Below are positions 28,656 to 37,400 of a stretch of DNA of 39,643 nucleotides, piece after piece. The position numbers and the translations under genes were made by a program. Below the pieces are notes generated by a model, which was not told the origin of the DNA, did no database searches, and was given only the letters and a program-made list of their open reading frames with translations. Source of the stretch: Candidatus Aminicenantota bacterium (GTDB taxonomy: Bacteria; Acidobacteriota; Aminicenantia; Aminicenantales; Aminicenantaceae); NCBI GenBank assembly GCA_023133225.1, contig JAGLWV010000274.1:1-39643 (forward strand), read 5' to 3'. Within the stretch, counting starts at the first letter, position 1; each line of letters begins with the position of its first letter.

Positions 28656-31600
28656 TCAGAAGGAGAATCTTACGCCGAGGCGGGCTGACCATCTTCCCAA
28701 TTTCGAGGTGAACTGGCCAAATCTGGGATCGTCGTCGTAAGTACCTGTGGCTAGTGCTGCCTTCCAGTCGTAAGTCGTGGACATAATTTGTTCATCGGTC
28801 AATGATAAGGCGATTCTGTTCTGGGATGTATCCTGGGCTTGCCACGTCGATGTGTTGGTGACGTTGTAGATGTTGAGGTTGACCTGCATTTGGTATTTCC
28901 CGGCAATTCTCAGGTTGTATTCCATATAGAGGTCGGACCAGAAGGTAAAGGGCAAGCGTCCGATGTCGGCACGGTTATTGGGGTACACATAGACGTTGTT
29001 CATGTAAAGGCGGGTAGTCAACGGCAGGCCGCTGCGGCCGTAGCCCACGACACCCACAGTCAATCCGAACGGGAAGGCGTAGGAGCCGTAAAGCTTAAAA
29101 TAGTGGGTTCTATCGTGCTGTAAACATCCGTCGAGCGGGTCTCCATTCCAGGCATATGGCATGAACCAGAGGTCATAGTTACGTTCCACGTTAGGAGAGT
29201 TACGTCCCCCTTCATCGGAACTGGACAGGCCGGAGTAGTTGCCTGCCGCCCGGCTCCAGGTGTAGTTGATGCCGCCCTGCCAGTTGTTGCTGAACCGTTT
29301 GTCGAGCGCAATGTTAACACCCCAGTATTCTCTCTTCGCTTTGGGAGTGGGCCAGACATCGTCGGAAAACTTTCCGCCCTCAGAAATGGGCAGAGACCAG
29401 CCGTAACCCGGATTGTCGTTGTAATACTTTTCACCTTGTGGTGTCAGAACGCCTATGTCTTCGATGGTGCGGATGAGATGCTTTTGGACAACGCGGACAG
29501 AGAGAGAGAGTTCTTCCAGAAGTTTCTTCTCGAATCCAAAAGTGATTTCCCGCTGAGCCACCGGCTTCATGTCGGGATTTGTGGTGTCAAAGGAGGGAAT
29601 ACGCCAGTTCATTGTGCCAACGTATGTGTTTGCGCCGTTGCCCGACTGGCTCGCTTGATCATCGATTTCACCGCTGGCTGCGATCTTTGTCCAGTCCAGA
29701 TCGTTTAGTTCATAGTAGTCGCTGAGCCATTTGAAGCCGCCGTAGGCACCTTCTGCCATGTAGAGCTTCATGACATCGTAGTAGATGGCGAAGTTGCCGA
29801 AAACTTTCAGGCTGGAATCACCAAAAACATCATAAATAGCGCCGAGACGCGGAGCGAGTTTTTCCCCGAAGCCGAATTGGATAGGCTGCACAGCAGCCAG
29901 TTCAGGAGATGTCACAGGATCGGCAAAGGAGGGGATGTACTCACTTTCGGTCCTGATGCCGGCTTGTATGGTCAGCTTATCTCCGATCGTCCAGCTGTCT
30001 TGAAGGTATATGGCCCAGTTGTCGCTGTGGATGTCCCAGAACCAGCCGTAGGGAGAGGAAAAGCTGCCGCGGACCTGATACCATCCGTATGTGCCTTGGA
30101 CCACCTCGCCACTGGCCAGTCCGGTGTACCTCTGGTCATCGCCCCAGTAAATATAAAGCCTGGGATGAGGAAGGGTATAGTCCTCATTTTCATGGAGCCT
30201 GATGTACTGAACACCCATCTTAAAGGCGTGCTCGCCCGCAAAGTAGGCGTAGTACGTAAGGTCTAAGTTGGCAACGATGCGTTCTTCAATACTTTTTCCG
30301 ACTTCATAGTCGCTGCCCGGCCAATTTCTCCAGCCTCTGTAATGGATCAAGTCGGAGGACAAGCCTTGTGCGGCATACTCTGCAGTGTAAACCTCGTTGG
30401 AGCGCTGGAATCGATAAAAGGTTTCCGGCCCCACGATCTGCTGGTTGGTGGTATTTCTGCGGAAATAGCCGCCGCGGAGGCTGACCAGCATGCTGTTGCC
30501 CACAGTGTAGTCCATGGTAATGTTACCGCTCAGTTTGGGATAATCGAATCCATATTTGCCCCATTCGTAGTCATAGGTGCTCGTTCCATTTATGGAAGGA
30601 ATAGAGCCCCGGTATTTGTAGAAGCTGTTGACTACGCTGGCCGTGACCCGCAATCCCGCGAAGGGCTGAGCCGTCAGCTTGATCTGACCGTTCCAGTTCC
30701 ACCTTTTGTAATAGAAATCTTCGATAGCATCGGGATCGGCCGCATCCAGGAAGAATCTCGGGGCCTTCTGTTGTCGGTAGATAGGATTGAATGAACCAAA
30801 GAACCAGAGCCTGTCTTTAAGGATGTAGCCGCCAAGCTGGAAGATGCCTTCCAGGCGGTAAGTGGGATCCCGGTCCTTACCGCCTCCCCAGTACAGGTCA
30901 TCATCGTTGACTAATTCTGCCCTGTTGTCGTCGAAGGGATCGATGCGCAGATAGTCCCGGGATTTCCCGTACATCAATGTGCTGTGGTCGTCGTAAAAAC
31001 CGAGGAGATCGCCGTGGAATGCGTTTCCGCCAGAACGGGTGATGACGTTGATAACACCGCCCATCGAGCCGCCGTACTCAGCCGGATAACCGGACGACTT
31101 GACCTGGACTTCATCAATCAGCTCAAACACGACGTTCTGGTCTTGCGTCCCGATGTGCATGTCGGTGGTATCGGTGCCGTCTACGTACCACATATTTTCA
31201 GTTCCGGTAGCGCCGTCAACCGAAAGTCCGCCGGTGTTGCTTTCGTAATGGGTGCCGGGAATGATGCTGATCAGGCCGGTAAAGTCTCTGCCTCTGGGCA
31301 GACTCATGAAGAGCTCTCTGGTAATGGTTTTACCCTTGACAGTGCTTTTGACGTCGATAATAGGGCTCTCTCCAATAACAGTAATCGACTCTTCTAATGT
31401 GCTTGGCCTCAGGGCGATATTAAGGGTTATCGTTTGCTCAATCTGAAGGTAAACATCTTTCCTGATAAGAGTATCAAATCCTGGAAGTGAATAAGTAATA
31501 GTGTATGTTCCAGAGGGCAGCGCAAACAAGCGGTATGTTCCTGTTTCGTCGGTTATAGCTGTCGTTGTACCTAGCAGCTTAGGGCTGGTCGCTTCGACTG

Positions 31601-31736
31601 TTGTGCCTGGAAGAGGCTCACCATCTTCATCTGTTACTCTTCCCATGACTTTTCCAGTTGGTGCTTGAGCTATGGCTAATGCGCAAATCAGAATCAGGGC
31701 AAGTGGGATAGAAATAAAAACTCTAAATTTACTCAT
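28656..31736 (-). CDS. TonB-dependent receptor with carboxypeptidase regulatory-like domain (Oar-like)
   Basis: GKVMGRVTDEDGEPLPGTTVEATSPKLLGTTTAITDETGTYRLFALPSGTYTITYSLPGF; plug-like RDFTGLISIIPG...GGVINVITRSGGNAFHG; C-terminal RLGVRFSF; ATG at 31736. Confidence 0.93.
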   Translation of the reverse strand: MSKFRVFISIPLALILICALAIAQAPTGKVMGRVTDEDGEPLPGTTVEATSPKLLGTTTAITDETGTYRLFALPSGTYTITYSLPGFDTLIRKDVYLQIEQTITLNIALRPSTLEESITVIGESPIIDVKSTVKGKTITRELFMSLPRGRDFTGLISIIPGTHYESNTGGLSVDGATGTENMWYVDGTDTTDMHIGTQDQNVVFELIDEVQVKSSGYPAEYGGSMGGVINVITRSGGNAFHGDLLGFYDDHSTLMYGKSRDYLRIDPFDDNRAELVNDDDLYWGGGKDRDPTYRLEGIFQLGGYILKDRLWFFGSFNPIYRQQKAPRFFLDAADPDAIEDFYYKRWNWNGQIKLTAQPFAGLRVTASVVNSFYKYRGSIPSINGTSTYDYEWGKYGFDYPKLSGNITMDYTVGNSMLVSLRGGYFRRNTTNQQIVGPETFYRFQRSNEVYTAEYAAQGLSSDLIHYRGWRNWPGSDYEVGKSIEERIVANLDLTYYAYFAGEHAFKMGVQYIRLHENEDYTLPHPRLYIYWGDDQRYTGLASGEVVQGTYGWYQVRGSFSSPYGWFWDIHSDNWAIYLQDSWTIGDKLTIQAGIRTESEYIPSFADPVTSPELAAVQPIQFGFGEKLAPRLGAIYDVFGDSSLKVFGNFAIYYDVMKLYMAEGAYGGFKWLSDYYELNDLDWTKIAASGEIDDQASQSGNGANTYVGTMNWRIPSFDTTNPDMKPVAQREITFGFEKKLLEELSLSVRVVQKHLIRTIEDIGVLTPQGEKYYNDNPGYGWSLPISEGGKFSDDVWPTPKAKREYWGVNIALDKRFSNNWQGGINYTWSRAAGNYSGLSSSDEGGRNSPNVERNYDLWFMPYAWNGDPLDGCLQHDRTHYFKLYGSYAFPFGLTVGVVGYGRSGLPLTTRLYMNNVYVYPNNRADIGRLPFTFWSDLYMEYNLRIAGKYQMQVNLNIYNVTNTSTWQAQDTSQNRIALSLTDEQIMSTTYDWKAALATGTYDDDPRFGQFTSKLGRWSARLGVRFSF

Positions 31737-32260
31737 TTTTTTCTTTTTCTCCTTTTTCCCTTGTATTCTACTTAAAGGGCTTAATGAGTTTGGAAATTTT
31801 TCTTGCACAACTCTTCATTTGTTATTTTTGCTTGAGAGCTGAGCAAGATGAAAGCCATCCTTCTGAAGTGGAAAATATATATTTCCACTCCAACCATAAC
31901 CTATAAAATTTACCACCTCGTGATTATCACCTCCTTTTTGAAAGTTTTGTGTCTGTTGAAGATCGGTTAACATGTTCGAAAAGCCTGTTTTCTCAAAATA
32001 TTCTGCATAAAATCATTATGTTTTGACATTTGTTCGATGCAGAAGGAATTAAAAAAAATTATTACCTCCCCATTATTAATCAGCAATATTTGTGCCAATT
32101 TCCAAAGCGATGACGTAAAATTAATCTCTTTATTATCAACATGATAGAAAGAGTCCAATTTCCAACAAAAAAGACAAAATCCAATAAGTTGGATTCTATA
32201 CAAAATTTTGGATTCAATCCCTATTCCTTTATGATTATAAATTTATATATTATAAGCTCG

Positions 32261-32302
32261 GTTGTCAACATATAAAAGTACACACGGTCAAGCCATAGGA
32301 AG
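32261..32302 (+). repeat. ~40-bp dispersed repeat, copy 2 (gttgtcaacatataaaagtacacacggtcaagccataggaag)
   Basis: Near match to 5956-5995. Confidence 0.7.
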
Positions 32303-32377
32303 ATATCTAGTAAGTATTTTAGACCTTTCCAGATAAGCCCTAGCCTGATTTCCTATATTTGACTTTGGCTCGGCAGC

Positions 32378-33241
32378 TCATTTCCTGTTTTCATCATAAA
32401 CAAACTGCTCTGGATTATATTTGTTGTTCGAAGCCAGCTGGACAACTGCCTGGACTTTCAAGGGTTTTGGCATTTGAGGTCTCATGCCACCACCGCGCAT
32501 TCCACCTCTGCCGCCGCTCATGCCGCCTCTGCCTCCCGTTCCGCCTGTGCCTCCTATTCCACTTCTGCCGCTCATCCTTTGCCTGGACATTTTAGGGGTT
32601 TCCAACCGCACACCGATCAAACTTCCTGCCTTTGCACCTATAGCGTAAGGATGTTCTTCGCTGTGAGTCAGAGGGACTTTAAGCTCATAGACGAGCATTC
32701 CGCTCAAACCCTTTACATCAATGTCAATCCCCTTTGCATCTTCTTTGGGCATCCTTATGCTCTCATCTTTCCCAGGGACAAAAATCTCCAATTCAGTCAT
32801 CGATCTTCTTTGGGCCTGCCGAAATCTCTCCGGATCCTGCTCGTCCCCTCTCCTCCCCATCGGAACGTCACCAGCCTGCATCCCTATTGGAAATTTAATC
32901 CCGAATGTTTCCTTCTTGCCTCCACTCGGGTCAAACCAGAGCATAACACCCTGCCTCATCACCTGATTCCGTACAAACTGGTCCTCAGCAATCATGCAGA
33001 TGTAGAGAAAATTCTCATCATTGAAGAGACCGACAGAAATGTTTTTGTCTTCCATGTACATCATAGCGCCCAGCCAGTCATTACTTTGCCCATCAACTGT
33101 GATCTCGCGGTCCAGCCAATTGCTGTTCAGCTCGAATGTGCCGCACCCGGCCAAGAAGAAGGCAAAAAAGAATAGGATGGATGCCAGAATAATCCTTTTG
33201 TAGCAAAAAATTCCTTTGTATTTTTTAGACAGTGCACTCAT
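32378..33241 (-). CDS. CBM9/DOMON-like lipoprotein (paralog 2) with Gly/Met/Arg-rich insert
   Basis: Lipobox FLAGCGT; NSNWLDREITVDGQSNDWLGAMMYMEDK...GVMLWFDPSGGKKETFGIKFPIG; GGAGGAAAG SD-like site before the ATG at 33241. Confidence 0.7.
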   Translation of the reverse strand: MSALSKKYKGIFCYKRIILASILFFFAFFLAGCGTFELNSNWLDREITVDGQSNDWLGAMMYMEDKNISVGLFNDENFLYICMIAEDQFVRNQVMRQGVMLWFDPSGGKKETFGIKFPIGMQAGDVPMGRRGDEQDPERFRQAQRRSMTELEIFVPGKDESIRMPKEDAKGIDIDVKGLSGMLVYELKVPLTHSEEHPYAIGAKAGSLIGVRLETPKMSRQRMSGRSGIGGTGGTGGRGGMSGGRGGMRGGGMRPQMPKPLKVQAVVQLASNNKYNPEQFVYDENRK

Positions 33242-33270
33242 GCTTTCCTCCATATTATAAATATCCTTAA

Positions 33271-33293
33271 TTATTCATAAAAACTGCCGCTAC
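33271..33293 (-). repeat. Partial copy of the 38102-38160 palindromic element
   Basis: ttattcataaaaactgccgctac is the exact reverse complement of 38131-38153. Confidence 0.75.
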
Positions 33294-33604
33294 AATTATT
33301 TACTTTCAACTTTATTATTACAATTCTCACATAAGTTAGACAATATCATTCTGAAAGTATTTGATTTTTATTTCTTGATATCTCAAACATTATACCTTCA
33401 CCTAGTTAGACAAGGTCATTCCTTGATTTATTCCAGGAATATATAATCAAGAAAACTATTAATTGAGATGAAAAGTTGCAAAAAAGGGGACGTTCCTATG
33501 AGATGTCCTTTGCAAATCAATCGTCTGAATTAATGCATTTAATTCCGAATGATCCAAAATCATTTAGAACTTGCATTACACTACAATATAATTATAAAAT
33601 AATC

Positions 33605-33904
33605 ATGAAAGACGTACGATTTGAATGGGACAGAAAAAAGGAGCTGGCTAATTTTCGTAATCACGGTGTTGAATTTGAAGAGGCCAAAACTGTTTTTTAC
33701 GATGAACGTGCCATTGAATTTTATGATGAAGATCATTCTTCGAAGGAAGTCCGCTTTTTAATGATAGGATTGAGCTTAAAATTTAGGATCCTGCTAGTGA
33801 GTTACACATTTAGAGAAATAAGTGATGAAGATTTAATCAGAATAATATCTTCCAGAAAGGCAACAAAAAACGAACAAAAAGTCTATTTTGAGAGATCAAT
33901 ATGA
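33605..33904 (+). CDS. brnT: BrnT-like toxin (RelE-fold)
   Basis: VRFEWDRKKELANFRNHGVEFEEAKTVFYDERAIEFYDEDHSSKEVRFLMIGLSLKFRILLVSYTFRE...RIISSRKATKNEQKVYFE. Confidence 0.88.
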   Translation: MKDVRFEWDRKKELANFRNHGVEFEEAKTVFYDERAIEFYDEDHSSKEVRFLMIGLSLKFRILLVSYTFREISDEDLIRIISSRKATKNEQKVYFERSI

Positions 33905-34128
33905 AAAAAGAATACGATCTTAACAAAATGAAAGGAAGAAATAATCCCTATGCAAATCGCCTGAAAAAACAGATAACGATTCGTTTGGATAGCACGACAA
34001 TAGAATATTTCAAAAATCTTGCCAATGAAACGGGATTCTCATACCAGACGCTTATTAATTTCTATCTAAAGGACTGTGCTGATAATCATAAGAAACTAAA
34101 AATCCAGTGGATCAAGCCACATTCATGA
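33901..34128 (+). CDS. brnA: BrnA-like antitoxin
   Basis: 4-nt overlap with brnT; ITIRLDSTTIEYFKNLANETGFSYQTLINFYLKDCADNHKKLKIQW ribbon-helix-helix/CopG-like. Confidence 0.83.
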   Translation: MKKEYDLNKMKGRNNPYANRLKKQITIRLDSTTIEYFKNLANETGFSYQTLINFYLKDCADNHKKLKIQWIKPHS

Positions 34129-34152
34129 ACATTTAACCGTCACGATAAAAGA

Positions 34153-34243
34153 GGGGTCAAATCTTTAATCTTGAGAAAATTATCAAAGAAAAAGGATCAA
34201 ACTAAAGATTTTATAATTTACTCAAGATTAAAGATTTGACCCC
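34153..34243. repeat. Palindromic repeat, copy B (perfect 23-bp arms ggggtcaaatctttaatcttgag)
   Basis: Arms 34153-34175 and 34221-34243; family shared with 1560-1650. Confidence 0.88.
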
Positions 34244-34321
34244 TTTTTTGCTCAAGAAAAATAGGACCGTCCCCTTTTTTGTCACGAATTATAAATTTTC
34301 CGATTTTTCCCTTGATAAATG

Positions 34322-34357
34322 CGACACTGTGTCGTATTTTTACGACAGCATGTCGTA
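34322..34357. promoter_or_regulatory. Candidate operator: stacked TGTCGTA/TACGACA palindromes
   Basis: cgacactgtgtcg (34322-34334) and tgtcgta-tttt-tacgaca (34330-34347), then another tgtcgta (34351-34357), about 75-110 bp upstream of the permease ATG. Confidence 0.4.
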
Positions 34358-34431
34358 TTCGAGTTTCGACCTTGAGGACACCGAGCAAGAAGAAGACCAA
34401 TGGTCAGACTTTAGCTTAGAAGAGAAAGATC

Positions 34432-37400
34432 ATGATTAATTTTTACTTTATCGGACGAATCGCTTTTTATGAAGCCAGGCTGCTTTTGCGGTCATGGGGA
34501 TTTCGCATTTTTTCCGGACTCGTTTTGATCATCCTGGCCCTTGTCAATATTGCCATCGTTTTGCGGAGCGTATCGACTCCCTACTACATCAGTTCTCTAT
34601 CAGGTTCCCTGCCCTTAAACAGCCTTAAACTCTTTAATATCTTCCAGGGAATCATCGTCGCTTTGATGGCAACTGAATTTTTCAAACGTGACAGAAAACA
34701 CGATTCCGTTCAAGTTGTCCTTGCAAGCTCCTTTTCAAACGTGGAATATTTTCTGGGAAAAGCCCTGGGCATATTTTCTGTATTTTTGCTGTTGAATATG
34801 CTCGTGCTGTCCATTACTTTTGTCATCCACTTCTTTTTCTCAAGCACCATTTTTGCCCTGCAGCCGTATCTGCTGTACACATTGTTGATCAGTCTGCCTA
34901 CATTAATTTTTATGATCGGGCTGTCATTCTTTCTGTCCTCGCTGCTGCGAAGTCAGGCTGTGGTCTTCTTCATCCTTCTTGCCTATTCTTTTCTGGTTAT
35001 AGTTTTTATAGGGGCACCGTTTATTGGTCTTTTTGATTCCTATGCATTCTATCTGCCTCTTATGTGGTCGGATTTTATCGGCCTCGGCAACATCCATTCA
35101 ATTCTATTGATCCGCTTGTTCTATGTCCTTCTGGGCTTGAGTTTCTTTTTTGTTTCGCCTCTGCTGTTTAAAAGGTTGAGACAATCGGCGCTCTCGAACA
35201 CGGTGACAGGATCGCTCTCTATGGTCTGTTTGGTGCTGGTCGTAATCCTGGGATTTAGTTACACAAACGGCAAATATGCCGATAGAAAATACCGTCATCA
35301 ACTCAAAGAATCAAGTCAGGGATTTCGAGAAACACAATCAACAACCATTCTCAGTTATGATATTCAACTCGAACACACAGGCAAAAAAATCAGCGCTACA
35401 GCTCAACTGGATATGGTCAATGAATCTCCCACTGCCCTCGATACAATTCTGATGACACTCAATCCTGGATTAAAGGTTGAATCTGTCACCCAAGGCAGCA
35501 GACCTCTCAATTTTCGACAGGACAACCATCTTCTTCATGTGACTCCAACAGAGCCGATCCAATCAGAGGATTCAATCGGTTTAACTATTTCTTATTCCGG
35601 AAAAATCGATGAACGCTACTGTTTTCTGGATATCGAAAAGGAGCGCTACGAAAGCCGGTACAGGCTTTGGATTTATGATATTCCCAAACATTATGCTTTT
35701 GTCACATCCGATTTTGTCCATCTCACGCCGGAATGCGGGTGGTACCCGATCTCCGGCCTTCCCCCGGGTGCAGCCTACCCGGCTATGGCCACCCCCAGTT
35801 ATTCCAAATACACTCTCACAGTCACAACTCCCAAGAGTTTGACCGCCATCTCTCAGGGAAAACCTGAGACACGGACCCAAGGCGACACAATTCAACACAC
35901 ATTCAAGCCAGAAGTCCTTCTGCCGAAAATATCTCTGACGATCGGCTCCTACCAGGTTCACGAAATTACGATCGACAATCTCACCTACTCTCTCTATGTG
36001 CGGCCGGGCCACGATTATTTCACTCCTCTCATGGATCACATCCAAGATAATGATATACTCACGGAACAACTCATCAGGCCGAGTCTAGACCAGCTCGAAG
36101 TGTTTCTGGGTGTGTACTACCCCTACAAACGCCTCTCTCTTGTTGAAGTCCCCATAAACATCATAAGCTACCATCGTCTCTGGACTGTAGCGCATGAAAC
36201 GGTCCAGCCTCAGCTCACATTTATCCCGGAAATGGCCACGATTAACACTTATGGTCAACTGCGTTTTCCTCTGGATCAAGAAAGGGCGTTGCGGAGCAGG
36301 CAGGTGCCTGTCGCCTTGAGTGGGATTCAGAGGGGCGCTTTATGGCGCTTTATCAACTGGAATTTGATGGGCAATACAGATTATATCGATCCAGCTACAG
36401 TCAAGACAATCGACAGGATGAGACGAAACAAAATTGGATTCAACTTCAAGGCCGATATCGAAACGCAATTCGATCTTTTACCCAATTTTGTCTCATTCAA
36501 CTCACAGGTCGTTTCCACCAGATGGCCCGTCCTCAATTTTGCGCTGGAATCCTATATGCGCAAGCGTGTGGCGGCTCCCCTGGTGATGTACAGACAAACA
36601 GAGAGCGGTCTTTCCCCTGAAGAAGAGTCCAACTTGGATTTGAAGGACCGCTCGCTGGCCGCGATGATCACGGATCCGGATCTCGAAACTGCCGTCGTTC
36701 ACGGCGCTCTCCAAGCCAAAGCACAAACACTCCTGGCTTTGATCGAAGCCAAATACGGAGAAGAAAATTTTAATGGAAAAATCACAAGTTTCCTTACCCG
36801 TCAGAAACACAGCATCATCACTGAACAAGATCTGACGGATTTCCTATTCAGCTTGGGGGACATCTCCCTCCGTGAGATCGTCGATGAGTGGTACACCGGC
36901 TCCCAGATTCCCGGCTATATTATGGGAGATGTCGAGAGCTATGATGTGATCGAAGGGGAAAGAAAACGGACTCAGGTTAAATTCCTCATCGCCAATCCCA
37001 CGTCTGTGGATGGCATCACAAAAATCAAGCTGCGGGACCGGCCACAGCGGGGGGGACCGCCACCGGATATTTATTCTCGAGCGCTTCTCATCCCGGCAAA
37101 AACCACTATACAGGTAGGCTTTGTCACTGATCAACCGCCCGCCTCAATGACAGTAGAGACCTTTGTCTCCCAAAACATCCCCGTATCCATCGATATGCCT
37201 TTTTATGAACGGCGGGTCTTGAGAGAAGAGAATCCTTTTAGGGGAGAAATATCAAAGCCCTATGAGCGATCGGATCTGTTTCCCGAGGATGAGATCATCG
37301 TCGATAATAGTGACCCGGGATTTGAGATCCCTGGCATGGCTAAACAGCACTGGCTCAGCCGCATCCTGCAAAATCTGTTCAATGTCAAAGAAGACTCGAC

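Larger units (their letters stand above)
33479..34281. mobile_element. ~0.8-kb segment bounded by a 21-bp inverted repeat, containing a BrnT/BrnA-like pair and an internal palindrome
   Basis: Left caaaaaaggggacgttcctat (33479-33499); right ataggaccgtccccttttttg (34261-34281), reverse complement with one mismatch. Confidence 0.55.

Noticed and set aside
32462-33175. Plus-strand ORF rich in His/Ala/Ser (32474-33175)
   Set aside because: Antisense of the Gly/Met/Arg-rich tract of the CBM9-like lipoprotein; composition explained by that tract.
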